A stretch of DNA of 44,562 bases from Fimbriimonadaceae bacterium (GTDB lineage Bacteria; Armatimonadota; Fimbriimonadia; Fimbriimonadales; Fimbriimonadaceae), in assembly GCA_020850835.1 (NCBI GenBank), contig JADZDX010000020.1:1-44562 (forward strand), read 5' to 3'. The position numbers and the translations under genes are program-made. Of the stretch, positions 1 to 9,025 are shown piece after piece. Positions within the stretch are counted from its first letter, which is position 1. Every line of letters starts with the position of its first letter. A model generated the notes under the pieces. The model was not told where the DNA came from. It made no database searches and worked only from the letters and a program-made list of their open reading frames with translations.

Positions 1-90
1 CCCCGGATTGAACTTTATGTGTGTTTGCGAATGCGGCGCTCACTAAGACTAGCAAGCAGGCCCATAAGGTGGTTATTTTCAAATCTATAG
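1..90 (+). CDS. 3' end of an upstream gene (partial, uncertain)
   Basis: Frame 1 is open from the window edge to a TAG at 88-90, giving a 29-residue Arg/Leu-rich tail ending in RPIRWLFSNL. Such a basic tail would suit the end of a glycosyltransferase or membrane protein, which would fit the polysaccharide genes that follow, but the fragment is too short to identify. A terminator-like hairpin lies about 30 bases downstream, which supports a gene ending here. The other two forward frames close within the first 45 bases. It could still be non-coding. Confidence 0.35.
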   Translation, partial: PRIELYVCLRMRRSLRLASRPIRWLFSNL

Positions 91-120
91 TTCTCCTCCT
101 CTGGCGCCTGGAAAGAATAC

Positions 121-140
121 GGGCCCCAAAAGGCCCTTTT
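121..140 (+). terminator. Short GC-rich intrinsic terminator-like hairpin
   Basis: GGGCC (121-125) pairs with GGCCC (132-136) around a CCAAAA loop, followed at once by four T residues. The stem is only 5 bp, so strength is uncertain. It sits between the putative upstream gene end at 90 and the glycosyltransferase start at 214, where a terminator would be expected. The rest of 91-213 shows no gene. Confidence 0.45.
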
Positions 141-213
141 CCTGACCCTACTACGATACCCGTTTGGAGCTGGAAAGTCAACCAGGCCAGGCGGGTACCC
201 TCTGCCCACCGCC

Positions 214-1071
214 ATGCTGAGTGTTCTAATCGTGAACTGGAATAGCCGCGAAGAACTCCTGCATTGCCTGGACTCTCTGCGCCAATTCCCCCCCACTCAA
301 GAACACGAAGTCATCGTGGTCGACAATCAATCTACGGACGGATCGGCCGAGAGTGTTGCCTCACTTTTCCCCGAAGTTCAGCTCGTCAGGGCTGACTCGA
401 ACTTGGGTTATGCTTCCGGCAACAATCTCGCCTTCTCCATGGCAACTGGTGATTACCTTCTTACCCTCAACCCCGATACCGTCATTCGTGCAGGTTCATT
501 GGACCGGGCGATTCATGAACTTAAAGCGCACCCAGAGGCGGGCGCACTCGGCGCAAGGTTGGTAGGGATGGATGGCAAGACGCAAGCCAGCGTCCGTGGA
601 TTTCCGACGGTCTTAGGAATTATCGGCAATATTTCTCATATCGATACCCTTTTCCCACGCAGTATTTGGGGGTCGTACCGCTTACCCTCGTTTGACTACG
701 CAGTAAGCCAGTGGGCCCCTCAGCCCATGGGTACATTTCTACTCTTCCGGCGGAAGGCCCTTGAATCGGTAGGCCCCGCTACCGCTCCCTTTGATTTGGC
801 CTTTCCCATATTTTTTAACGAGGTCGACCTTTTGAAGCGCCTATCACTGGCCGGCTGGAAATGCTGGTACGCCGCGGAGGTAGTTATTGACCACGTTGGC
901 GCAGTGAGTACCCGGCAGGCACGAAAGGCCATGATCTGGGAGTCACACCTATCCTTGACGCGCTACCTACGCAAGCACGAGCCTTCATGGCTACTGCCCG
1001 TTACGGGTGCATTGATCTGGCTCGGAGCGTTCATCCGAGCGAGGGGGTTCAGTCATGGCTTTCGACCTTAG
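214..1071 (+). CDS. GT2-family glycosyltransferase (rhamnosyltransferase-like)
   Basis: A 285-residue GT-A fold enzyme predicted to transfer a sugar from a nucleotide donor during surface-polysaccharide assembly on the cytoplasmic side of the membrane. The N-terminus reads LSVLIVNWNS, followed by the nucleotide-binding VVDNQSTDGS (about 35-44), the NLGYASGNN block (63-71) and LNPDT (85-89), which takes the place of the metal-binding DxD. A later FNEVDLLKRL segment resembles the acceptor-side ED motif of WbbL-like enzymes. Donor and acceptor cannot be told. No Shine-Dalgarno site precedes the ATG; a TACCCT hexamer lies 12 nt upstream. The 3' end overlaps the next, paralogous GT2 gene by 17 bases, so the two are probably co-translated. 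Confidence 0.9.
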   Translation: MLSVLIVNWNSREELLHCLDSLRQFPPTQEHEVIVVDNQSTDGSAESVASLFPEVQLVRADSNLGYASGNNLAFSMATGDYLLTLNPDTVIRAGSLDRAIHELKAHPEAGALGARLVGMDGKTQASVRGFPTVLGIIGNISHIDTLFPRSIWGSYRLPSFDYAVSQWAPQPMGTFLLFRRKALESVGPATAPFDLAFPIFFNEVDLLKRLSLAGWKCWYAAEVVIDHVGAVSTRQARKAMIWESHLSLTRYLRKHEPSWLLPVTGALIWLGAFIRARGFSHGFRP

Positions 1072-1951
1072 TATCTGCATCTGTAGCTGGAATACCATTG
1101 GGGACCTTCGCCGATGCTTGACAGCCCTTCACAATGCAGCGGACGAAGCACGCTTTGAGGTGATTGTCGTTGAGAATAACTCGGAGGATGGGTCCGGAGC
1201 AATGGTAACTTCGGAATTTCCTGCAGTGCGCCTGTTGCAGCAGTACCAAAATCTCGGCTTTACGGGGGGCAATAACCTAGCGATTCAGGAGCGCAAGGGT
1301 CGCCATGTCATGCTCCTTAACTCGGATGCATTTGTACATCCTGGGGCAATCGGCTCCTTAGTGAAGCACCTTGAAGCTACGCCAAGCGCCGGGGTTATCG
1401 GTCCACGGCTCCTTAATGAGGATGGAAGTTTACAGTACTCCTGCCGAACCTTTCCCAATCCCGTGGCGGCGCTCTTTCGGAACACGCCCTTAGGGAGGAT
1501 TTTTCCAAAGAACAGGTTCACTCGCGACTATCTGATGAGCGATTGGGATCACCTCACCGAGAAGTCGGTGGACTGGGTGAGCGGTGCCGCCCTGATGATC
1601 CGCGAGGAAGCGCTGGCCCAAGTAGGGTCGCTTGATCAGGACTACTTCATGTTTTGCGAGGACATGGATATCTGTTGGCGAGTTCGACAGTGTGGCTTTG
1701 AGGTCAAGTATTTTCCCGATGCGGTTGTCACTCACAAGATTGGCGCAAGTACCAGCAAAGCACCGAATCGAATGATCTTTCGTTTCCATCGCTCGATGCT
1801 TCTCTTCTTCAAAAAGCACCAGCTGCGGACGGTGAACCCCCTGCTACGCCCAGGCGCTTACTTACTTGCGGCGGCAGGATTGACGGCTCGTGCGTCCTTC
1901 TTTTTGGTGAGGAACCAATTTGATCGACTCCGAAGGTGGGTTGCCCGGTGA
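1055..1951 (+). CDS. GT2-family glycosyltransferase
   Basis: A 298-residue paralogue of the preceding gene. It carries SICICSWN at the N-terminus, VVENNSEDGS (about 38-47), NLGFTGGNN (66-74) and LLNSDAF (87-93), then WVSGAALMIRREAL-like and FMFCEDMDICWRV segments that match the catalytic-acid region of rhamnosyltransferase-type GT2 enzymes. The conserved THKIGAS stretch follows. The C-terminal 60 residues are basic and hydrophobic and probably bind the membrane. A GAGGGGG Shine-Dalgarno sequence sits about 7 bases before the ATG, inside the preceding gene. The stop TGA overlaps the next gene at GTGA, so three genes form one operon for a cell-surface glycan. Substrate unknown. Confidence 0.9.
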   Translation: MAFDLSICICSWNTIGDLRRCLTALHNAADEARFEVIVVENNSEDGSGAMVTSEFPAVRLLQQYQNLGFTGGNNLAIQERKGRHVMLLNSDAFVHPGAIGSLVKHLEATPSAGVIGPRLLNEDGSLQYSCRTFPNPVAALFRNTPLGRIFPKNRFTRDYLMSDWDHLTEKSVDWVSGAALMIREEALAQVGSLDQDYFMFCEDMDICWRVRQCGFEVKYFPDAVVTHKIGASTSKAPNRMIFRFHRSMLLFFKKHQLRTVNPLLRPGAYLLAAAGLTARASFFLVRNQFDRLRRWVAR

Positions 1952-3996
1952 ACCGGCTTGCCCTCGGGTTGCTTCTTGTCGTTTGCTTCCTGACGCCCCT
2001 CATTGGCGGGCAGGTGTTCATTGGCACCCAGGCATTTGACGGCAATCTTCGTGGTCCAGCCCTTCCCTTTTCGGCTCACTCATTGCTCGGGCTACTGATC
2101 GTGAGCGCCTTGGTCACGCTAGTTTGCTCTCGCAAAGTCGTTCCCCTACCGAATCCCTCCGTTACGCTTACGGTGGCGGTGACCATGCTCTCCTTTGGAA
2201 TGGCAGGGGCCATTTCGTCCTTTAAATGGGTCAGCTGGGTGCATTGGCTGGAGTGGCTCACGTATGCCCTAGCTCTCTTTGCGGTCGTTGCTATTGTGGG
2301 CCGCGAGCGAGGCCCAAGGATGGTGGTTACAGCCATCATTATCGGGTGCTCCCTATGCGCGTTACAAGGTATCTCCGAGTACTCCATTAACCGCGCGGTC
2401 GACCCTTCATGGAGGATTTTCGCCTCCTGGGTGAACCCGAATGCGCTTGCGGGGATCTTGCTTATCGGCTTCATTTTGGCCATGGGATTGAGTGTTTCGG
2501 AGGAAGACCGCATCGCCAGATTTGCGGCAGGGGCTGCAGCCGTCGCAATTGGATTTGCCCTCCTCTTGACTCAGTCAAAGGGTGGCTATGTGGCAGCCAC
2601 CGTTGGAGTTGCTACGTTGGTAGGGTTGCAACTCCTATTCGGAGCCAAGAAGCGCGTTCTGGTCCTGATAGCGCCGTTACTTGTCCTCACCATCCTAGTC
2701 TTCGGAATTCGATCTAGCCCAGCTACGCAGGCCGGTTTAGCCCGGGTTGAGGCCAGTAGCGGGACCGCTGAACAGTCATCGGGTTTTCGCCAGCTTCTTT
2801 GGAAGGGGGCGATCGAAATCGTGAAGGAAAATCCTTTTGGTTACGGGTTAGGAACCTATCGATACGAGTCGGCTCGGTCGGGGTTGACGCCTCAAACGCA
2901 ATTTACACACCAAGGCTTTCTGCAAATTGCTGTTGAAACAGGGGTTGTCGGATTGCTTGCTTGGCTAACGTTCGCTGTGGCGTGGTTCTCGACAGTCTTT
3001 CGGGGAGCTCGTCGAACCAGCCCCCAACGATCGGTTCGTCTCGCAGGAATAGTTGCCGCTGTGGTCGGATGCGCCACCCACAATCTTATGGACAGCGATT
3101 GGCAGACCTATGGTACGGGCCTCATCTTTTTTATACTGCTCGCAGTCGGGGTGCAGCTTGCAGCCGATGGGTCTCTACCGGAGTTGCTTCCCAAGCCTGC
3201 TCGCCTGACCGCCATTGTTGTGCCCTCCCTCATTGGTTTAGCCTTGCTGCATAGCGGAGCGGTCGAGATCACGAAGGCGAATGCCCAAGCTATGCTGGAG
3301 CGACGCGATCCAAATGCGGCCCGAGAACTCAGTGTCGCACGGTCCCTCGCACCAACCGATGGCGAAATCTATCGTCTTCTAGCCTATGCGTCTCCCGAGA
3401 CGGCCCGAGAGTATCTGCAGCGAGCCACAGAATTTGCGCCCAGTACGAAAAACTTGCGCATGCTTGCTCAGGTCTTGGTTCAGTCTGGCGACCAAATGGG
3501 GGCAGTCGAAGCCTTAAAGCAAGCTCTGAAGCGCGATCCCAACAACTTGCCTTCCCTGCTCATGCTTATTGAGATGGCTGATGCAGACGGCAACACCCAA
3601 GACCTGCATCGATGGTTCTCGCGAATTGAAGCAGTCCAGAGCATGCCCTACTTCAAGGTCCGCGCCTTACCCGAGCTAGTCCCTACTGAGATCGCCCAAG
3701 CCTCATTCATTGCTGCCAAGCACTTTCCCGAACAAGGTGACCGGCTCAGGATTGCTGCGCTTACGACCTTCGCGGAATACGCCAAGCTGACGGTTCCGAT
3801 GATCAAAGGGCAGCTTCAAGCTGGAGGCACAGAGTATGCCGGCGAGACACCAGCCGAGGCCACCGCTAAGATAGGCATGGCCCGAGCGGAGGGTGAGCGA
3901 CTGCTCTCTGTTTACCGCGCTGGCGGTCGTGATACGACTGAGTTGGAGGGCTTACTCAAGGCCCTGTCCCCGCCCGACTTCTCTTTGCCTAAATAG
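1948..3996 (+). CDS. O-antigen ligase/polymerase-like membrane protein with C-terminal TPRs
   Basis: About 682 residues. Roughly the first 450 are polytopic (10 or more hydrophobic segments), with a Wzy_C-type region: NPFGYGLGTYR, then THQGFLQIAVETGVVGLLAW, a hallmark of O-antigen ligase and polymerase families. The last 230 residues are soluble, with TPR-like helices (NAARELSVARSLAPTDGEIY; ALKQALKRDPNNLPSLLML). It probably joins or polymerises glycans at the periplasmic face, completing the pathway begun by the two GT2 genes. I chose GTG at 1948, which overlaps the previous stop (GTGA) and has AAGG upstream, rather than the in-frame GTG at 1936. Its last 85 bases overlap, antisense, the end of the PBP2 gene. 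Confidence 0.82.
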   Translation: MNRLALGLLLVVCFLTPLIGGQVFIGTQAFDGNLRGPALPFSAHSLLGLLIVSALVTLVCSRKVVPLPNPSVTLTVAVTMLSFGMAGAISSFKWVSWVHWLEWLTYALALFAVVAIVGRERGPRMVVTAIIIGCSLCALQGISEYSINRAVDPSWRIFASWVNPNALAGILLIGFILAMGLSVSEEDRIARFAAGAAAVAIGFALLLTQSKGGYVAATVGVATLVGLQLLFGAKKRVLVLIAPLLVLTILVFGIRSSPATQAGLARVEASSGTAEQSSGFRQLLWKGAIEIVKENPFGYGLGTYRYESARSGLTPQTQFTHQGFLQIAVETGVVGLLAWLTFAVAWFSTVFRGARRTSPQRSVRLAGIVAAVVGCATHNLMDSDWQTYGTGLIFFILLAVGVQLAADGSLPELLPKPARLTAIVVPSLIGLALLHSGAVEITKANAQAMLERRDPNAARELSVARSLAPTDGEIYRLLAYASPETAREYLQRATEFAPSTKNLRMLAQVLVQSGDQMGAVEALKQALKRDPNNLPSLLMLIEMADADGNTQDLHRWFSRIEAVQSMPYFKVRALPELVPTEIAQASFIAAKHFPEQGDRLRIAALTTFAEYAKLTVPMIKGQLQAGGTEYAGETPAEATAKIGMARAEGERLLSVYRAGGRDTTELEGLLKALSPPDFSLPK

Positions 3997-5816
3997 CGTT
4001 CGACAACTTTTGCGGCGATTGGAGCGGCGACTGTTCCGCCGTGACCGGCGTTCTCAGCGATGACGGCAATGGCGATCTTCGCGTTGTTGATCGGGGCAAT
4101 GCCTACAAAAACTGAATCCGTTTCCCCTTTGTGGCCCTTACGGTTGTTCTCCGCGCTCCCGGTCTTTCCACCCCAGGTCAGGCCTTGTATCTGGGCCGAC
4201 CGGGCCGTCCCGCTCTGGATTACGCTGACCATAGCGCTTCTTAGCCAGCTCCAGAATTGTGGATCAACATGAACCGTAGAGACGATGTTTGGCTTCACTG
4301 GCTTCACGGTGCCATCCGAGTCAATGACCTGGCTAACCAAATGGGGCTGGATGAATTCACCATCATTGGCGACACTAGAAGCCATGACCGCCAATTGCAA
4401 GGGGGTTAGCAGGTTTGCACCTTGGCCAAGGGACATTTGTGCGGTGTCCGTTACCCTCCAGTTGCGTTCGTACTCGTACTGGGCGATTCGGCGTGCTCTC
4501 TCGGCGGGAGTATATTTCGTGCTCTTCCTCAGTTGATCAATGTAGTAGTCCGATACGTGCTGCTTCCATTCGGGCGACGGAATGTTTCCCCGCGACTCAG
4601 AGCGCAAGTCAATGCCCGTCTTTTGGCCAAGCCCCAGGGCTTTGGCAGCCCGCTCGATCGCTCGGTTTCCGACCGCCACGCCTAGAGCCATGAAGTATGT
4701 GTTACAAGACTTTTCAAAGGCTCGATGAAACGAGATTGCACCATGATGACCAAGGCACCGCGTCTTGGTGGGCACGTACATGCCTCCGCAATAGTAGGTC
4801 TTGTTGAGGTCCAATTTGCCTTCCATGGCTGCCGCCAATGCGACAACAATTTTGAAGGTTGAACCTGGAGCGTATCCGGTTTGAATTGTCCGGTTCAAGA
4901 TGGGTTGCCGGGAGTCATGCAGGAGGGTGTTGTAGGTCTCCTGCGACATGCCCTTAAGCCAGATGTTCGCATCGTAACTCGGCTTGCTAACAAAGCACAA
5001 GACCAAGCCGGTTCCCGGCTCAATGGCGACAACGGAGCCAGTCCGATTACCGAGAACTTCGTAGGCATACTTCTGGAGTTCGGTATCAAGGCCCAACACC
5101 AGTTTGGAGCCAGGTTTCGGGCTCATCAGCCCTAGGCTTCGCAAGGGTTTATTTCTGGCATCCACCGTCATTTCTTCAACACCAGAAACGCCACTCAATT
5201 CGAAGTCATGGGCATACTCCAAGCCCACTTTTCCGGCGTAGCTCGGGGCCTTTAGACCCTTCTTTTCAAAGCGGGATACGTCCTGATCATCTGCGGCTCG
5301 AACATAGCCAACGACGTGCGTCATCATTTTGGACTCAACATAGGTTCGAGTCGGCTCGGTGATCACCCCGATGCCTTCGAGCGTGAGATCCTCCACGAGG
5401 CGAGTTGCCTGGGCGCTGGACGCTCCTTCAAAGATTGGGGTCGGAAGGTTGGGGCGCCATATTCCATCGCGAAGCTTACTGTCCAGAACCTCTACGGATA
5501 CATTGAGCATCCCCGCTACCCTTCTCAAAATCTGGGGATTCTTCTGAAGAACCGCCGGCACACCAGTCACGACGTACTGAGATCGAACGGCGGCAATGGG
5601 GCGCCCCTTACGATCAACAATCAATCCTCTAGGCGCAGCAAGCAGAACCCGACTAGCTCGGCTCCGTTCTGCCCGTAGCTTTAGTTCATCGGCTTGGACA
5701 ATTTGCAGATCCCAAAGCCTTACGAGGAACACAATAAGGGCAAGCCCGACGATCGTAGGGAAAAGTAGGGACCGAAGATCAAGGCGAATACCGCGCTCTT
5801 GATGAATGACGGACAC
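3912..5816 (-). CDS. mrdA: Penicillin-binding protein 2, peptidoglycan transpeptidase (MrdA-like)
   Basis: A 634-residue class B PBP that cross-links peptidoglycan during elongation, anchored in the inner membrane with its catalytic domain in the periplasm. One N-terminal membrane helix (about 19-38) is followed by APRGLIVDRKG (61-71), the standard start of the dimerisation domain. The transpeptidase domain has all three motifs: S319-T-F-K322, S370-C-N372 and K551-T-G553. It starts with GTG directly after the TAA of the PBP1A gene (TAAGTG), so the two are translationally coupled. RodA and MreBCD are not in the window. Class B PBPs are divided between elongation (PBP2) and division (FtsI); the neighbours and the long TP domain fit PBP2 better. 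The final 28 codons overlap the O-antigen-ligase-like gene on the other strand. Confidence 0.92.
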   Translation of the reverse strand: MSVIHQERGIRLDLRSLLFPTIVGLALIVFLVRLWDLQIVQADELKLRAERSRASRVLLAAPRGLIVDRKGRPIAAVRSQYVVTGVPAVLQKNPQILRRVAGMLNVSVEVLDSKLRDGIWRPNLPTPIFEGASSAQATRLVEDLTLEGIGVITEPTRTYVESKMMTHVVGYVRAADDQDVSRFEKKGLKAPSYAGKVGLEYAHDFELSGVSGVEEMTVDARNKPLRSLGLMSPKPGSKLVLGLDTELQKYAYEVLGNRTGSVVAIEPGTGLVLCFVSKPSYDANIWLKGMSQETYNTLLHDSRQPILNRTIQTGYAPGSTFKIVVALAAAMEGKLDLNKTYYCGGMYVPTKTRCLGHHGAISFHRAFEKSCNTYFMALGVAVGNRAIERAAKALGLGQKTGIDLRSESRGNIPSPEWKQHVSDYYIDQLRKSTKYTPAERARRIAQYEYERNWRVTDTAQMSLGQGANLLTPLQLAVMASSVANDGEFIQPHLVSQVIDSDGTVKPVKPNIVSTVHVDPQFWSWLRSAMVSVIQSGTARSAQIQGLTWGGKTGSAENNRKGHKGETDSVFVGIAPINNAKIAIAVIAENAGHGGTVAAPIAAKVVERYLGKEKSGGDRALSKPSNSVVSRPPAR

Positions 5817-8000
5817 TTAGCCGTCTCCGGGGCCATCGGGTAGCTCTGGATTGCCATCAGGAAGCGTTGCTGGAGGTTCTTCGACCGGTGGCTTAGTACC
5901 GCCAGAGTCGGGCTTGGGAGTTTCGTCGGGGGGAGCATCCACGCTGGACACAGCGGGCTTATCGCCAGGTTCCTCCTTTGTATCCTCTTCCTTCTCGTTG
6001 CTGAGACCACCCATTTCATGGGTTAAGCGTGCGCTACCTTCACCGTCATCGGTCACATAGGCTTCGCGCTCTTTCTCCCGGTCAAGGGGGTCAGGCTTGA
6101 CCTCTGGTTCACCAAAGAGGTCTTGGCACTCCTTCATAACGTCTCGCCACATCAGGATTGGCACCTTGCCCCCCATTACGTAGTTCGACATCGGCTTGTA
6201 GACCCAAACGTGGTGTTCTCGATCAAATTGTTCATTGGCGACCCACGACACGGCGAGGTAGTTATCGGTGTAGCCGATAAACCACGCATCGCGGTTATCG
6301 TTTGTCGTGCCTGTCTTTCCTCGTGCCCGTCGTACCGAGGAAGCATAGCTTCCGGTGCCGCCCTGCACTACTTTGCGGAGGCAATAATCCATGTCCTCCG
6401 CGGAAGCAGAACTCATGAGGCTTCGCGTGACCTGGGGATTGAACGTTCGGACAACATTTCCACTGCTATCCAGAATCCGACGCATGCCATATGGTTTAAC
6501 CCGGCTACCCTCATGCTGAAAGATGGAATAAGCTTGTGCCAACTCGATGGGACGTACGGCAACCGACCCCAATACGAGAGAAGGTACGGCAATCATTGAG
6601 GTGGTCAGTCCGTAAACTCGTCGAGCGTAGCCTTCCACAAACACCTTCGGATTAACCATTTTCATGGCGCGGACTGCGGGCGGATTCATTGAAAACTGAA
6701 TTGCGCTACTGACCGGAACGGAGCTCCCACCCTTTCGGCCCTCAACGGTCCATGTGTGGCCACCGTCCCGCTCGCGATATGTATCAGCACGAATGGGATC
6801 GCTGGGAGTCAGAACACCTTGCTCAAAAGCTGCACCGTAAACCAGCGGCTTCATGGCGGATCCAGGTTGGCGTTTACCTTGGGTCACCGCGTTGTACTTG
6901 TTCTTCGCGTAGTCCACGCCACCGATCATGCAAAGTATCTCGCCCGACCGGTTCATAAGCATGAATGCGTTCGTGGTGACCCCTGACCGGCGATAACTAT
7001 CAACCAACCGATGGGCACGGTCCTCCGCGAACTTTTGCAGTCTGGAATCTAGAGATGTCTCAATGGTGTACCCACCTTGAGCCACATCTACACCGAGTTC
7101 AAGGCGGGCTTGGTCGAGAATGTAACGAACAAAGTAGGGAGCACGCTTGATCGTCGCCTGGAGCCGGTTTTCGTCTTCAGCCAGTTTTGGACGATCGGCA
7201 AGAGCTTCATCGTATTCCGCCTTCGAGATCATCTTCTCTTCGAGCATGACCGCCAAGACCGCGTTTCGATTCTCAATTGCCTTGGAATAGTTTACAAATG
7301 GATTTTCGCTGCTTGGGCGGCGAACGCACCGGGATAGCATCGCGGCTTCACTCGCCGTGAGCTGGTCCAAACTCTTACCAAAATAGACATCTGCGGCGGC
7401 AGTAATCCCGTACGCTCCCGACCCATAAAAGACCTGATTTAGGTAAAGCTCTAAGATCTGACTCTTGGTAAGCTTGCGCTCAATCTGCAGCGCAAGGGCG
7501 GCATCTTCGAGCTTTCGCTTGAAACTCTGCTCCGGGCTGGTGTACAAGCGCTTGGCAAGTTGCATGGTCAACGTACTTGCGCCGCCCGCTACACGCTGCT
7601 CCCTTACGTTCGTGAAGACCTGCCGAGCTACGGCCCAAGGATCGACGCCATCGTGCTCATAGAAACGCTTGTCCTCCGCGGCCAACGTGGCTTTCTGCAC
7701 TAGCTCAGGAACATTGGCTATTTCAGTGGGAATGCGATACTCAGTGGCGCTTTCGTAGAGGAGCTTGCCATCTGAACTCATGATTCGCGTTGGCCCAACA
7801 CGAATACTCGCCATCTTTGCATCTAGGGTCGGGATCTGCTCACTTGCCTCATTGAGCATCATCGCGAACATGGCTCCTCCTGCCAGTACCCCAGCTGCAA
7901 GGAGGCTAAAGAGAACCAAGAAGATTACACCCAACTTCCTCCAGATGCTGGAAGGGCGCTTCGTGGTGGGGCGCTTGCGGGTTGTCGCTCGGGTAGCCAC
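5817..8000 (-). CDS. mrcA: Penicillin-binding protein 1A, bifunctional glycosyltransferase/transpeptidase
   Basis: A 727-residue class A PBP that polymerises lipid II and cross-links the strands. Order: basic cytoplasmic tail; membrane helix (about 22-48); GT51 domain with catalytic AAEDKRFYEHDGVD (Glu109), GGASTLTMQLAKRL (139-152) and LELYLNQVFYGSGAYGI; transpeptidase domain with S381-A-M-K384, S437-M-N and K562-T-G. The last 90 residues are an acidic, Pro-rich disordered tail, probably periplasmic. The start is GTG at 8000; no Shine-Dalgarno site is visible, but TATACT lies at 8011-8016, 10 bases upstream, suggesting a very short or absent leader. It lies 59 bases downstream of the RseB-like gene and abuts PBP2, so it may respond to the envelope-stress sigma factor upstream. 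Confidence 0.95.
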   Translation of the reverse strand: MATRATTRKRPTTKRPSSIWRKLGVIFLVLFSLLAAGVLAGGAMFAMMLNEASEQIPTLDAKMASIRVGPTRIMSSDGKLLYESATEYRIPTEIANVPELVQKATLAAEDKRFYEHDGVDPWAVARQVFTNVREQRVAGGASTLTMQLAKRLYTSPEQSFKRKLEDAALALQIERKLTKSQILELYLNQVFYGSGAYGITAAADVYFGKSLDQLTASEAAMLSRCVRRPSSENPFVNYSKAIENRNAVLAVMLEEKMISKAEYDEALADRPKLAEDENRLQATIKRAPYFVRYILDQARLELGVDVAQGGYTIETSLDSRLQKFAEDRAHRLVDSYRRSGVTTNAFMLMNRSGEILCMIGGVDYAKNKYNAVTQGKRQPGSAMKPLVYGAAFEQGVLTPSDPIRADTYRERDGGHTWTVEGRKGGSSVPVSSAIQFSMNPPAVRAMKMVNPKVFVEGYARRVYGLTTSMIAVPSLVLGSVAVRPIELAQAYSIFQHEGSRVKPYGMRRILDSSGNVVRTFNPQVTRSLMSSASAEDMDYCLRKVVQGGTGSYASSVRRARGKTGTTNDNRDAWFIGYTDNYLAVSWVANEQFDREHHVWVYKPMSNYVMGGKVPILMWRDVMKECQDLFGEPEVKPDPLDREKEREAYVTDDGEGSARLTHEMGGLSNEKEEDTKEEPGDKPAVSSVDAPPDETPKPDSGGTKPPVEEPPATLPDGNPELPDGPGDG

Positions 8001-8010
8001 GGTCTTTTTC

Positions 8011-8016
8011 AGTATA
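8011..8016 (-). promoter_or_regulatory. Candidate -10 box for PBP1A
   Basis: TATACT on the minus strand, 10 bases before the GTG at 8000, with no recognisable -35 hexamer at 17 bases. A start site about 7 bases downstream would leave a leader of only a few bases. This would give the two PBP genes their own promoter, apart from any read-through from the sigma-factor genes. Confidence 0.5.
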
Positions 8017-8059
8017 ACCGACGAGGCACGCGGCCTCGTTCCTAATATGGACGACTGGC

Positions 8060-9025
8060 CTACTTCACTTGATCTGCTAGTTTCTGAAGTTCAGCGACAT
8101 TAAGGCTCCCAACGAGTACAACGGTGATTTCGCCAAAGGTCTTAGTAACCGTCGCCAATCCTGGCCCTTGTCTCCCTTTCAGGCGCCGAGCATCAATCGA
8201 CTTTCGAGTTATGAACAGCGATAGGCGGCGCCCTTGTCGGTTGAAGTAGCTCTGGCTTACGGCCCGATTCCCTTGCCCCAGAGGCAGGGCACTTACGGAC
8301 TCCAAAACAAATCCCGTCGACTCTGGCAACCTGAGCGGTCGAACTCCGACCGCACTCGCTTGGCGCCGCAGGAGATCATCAATAGTGACGACCCTTGCTC
8401 CTTGCCGGGAGATCTTGAAGTCGCTCTCATCAAATGTGGGACTGAGATCAACTCGCAAAAACTCCATCGAACCCACCAATCGACCAGATGGATCGAACAG
8501 CTCCCGCTTTAGGATCATCGCGGTATCCGGATCAATCCAAAGCCTGCCCATCACATTGTTGTTGGCGTCCACGAAAGAAAGTAGCGTCGTCTTCTGCCCT
8601 GCTACGGCGCCTCCGGAGCTCTCCTTTATCTGCGTACCTCGGCCACCCCGAACCATCTCTCCGAGGCGTATGAGTGGCTCATCCAGATGAACTGGGCGTA
8701 CCTGTATCTCATTGGAGGCCGGGAAGAAGTGCGATCTGGTCCCCCCCGTGATGACAATGATTTGCCCCGCATCATCGGATCCGGGTTCGAACTCGACCCT
8801 TGACCGACTCCCATCCTGCCAAACCCGTTCGATGTTCATTTTGGACTGCGGCCCCAGGCGCATGATCATCTTACGGACTCCCGAATACTTCAACTTTGCT
8901 TGGGCTCTCAACGCACGTTCGAGAATTGCGCTCTTCGGACGGCGATTGGCCCCAGTGGGCCCTGGCTGAGCGAGGCTAGAACCAGCTAAGGCAAAGATAC
9001 ACAGGATCGGGATGAGACTCTTCAA
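8060..9025 (-). CDS. RseB/LolA-like periplasmic protein
   Basis: A 321-residue exported protein with a signal peptide ending near ALAGSSLAQ. The next 200 residues have the pattern of the LolA/RseB (MucB) half-barrel: short beta strands, an ERVWQDGSRSRVEF stretch, then a second strand-rich part with LWIDPDTAMILKRELFDPSGRLVGSMEF, typical of MucB/RseB and outer-membrane lipoprotein-sorting proteins. The C-terminal third (from about 230) resembles the smaller RseB domain. RseB binds anti-sigma factor RseA and senses mislocalised lipoproteins or LPS. Position supports that role: it starts with TTG, overlaps the anti-sigma stop at TTGA, and has AGGAG four bases upstream. Sequence similarity is only at the fold-pattern level, so the sensor role rests largely on context. 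Confidence 0.72.
   Translation of the reverse strand: MKSLIPILCIFALAGSSLAQPGPTGANRRPKSAILERALRAQAKLKYSGVRKMIMRLGPQSKMNIERVWQDGSRSRVEFEPGSDDAGQIIVITGGTRSHFFPASNEIQVRPVHLDEPLIRLGEMVRGGRGTQIKESSGGAVAGQKTTLLSFVDANNNVMGRLWIDPDTAMILKRELFDPSGRLVGSMEFLRVDLSPTFDESDFKISRQGARVVTIDDLLRRQASAVGVRPLRLPESTGFVLESVSALPLGQGNRAVSQSYFNRQGRRLSLFITRKSIDARRLKGRQGPGLATVTKTFGEITVVLVGSLNVAELQKLADQVK

Noticed and set aside
1936-1947. GTG at 1936 as start of the O-antigen-ligase-like gene
   Set aside because: The GTG at 1948 overlaps the previous stop as GTGA and has AAGG at a proper distance.
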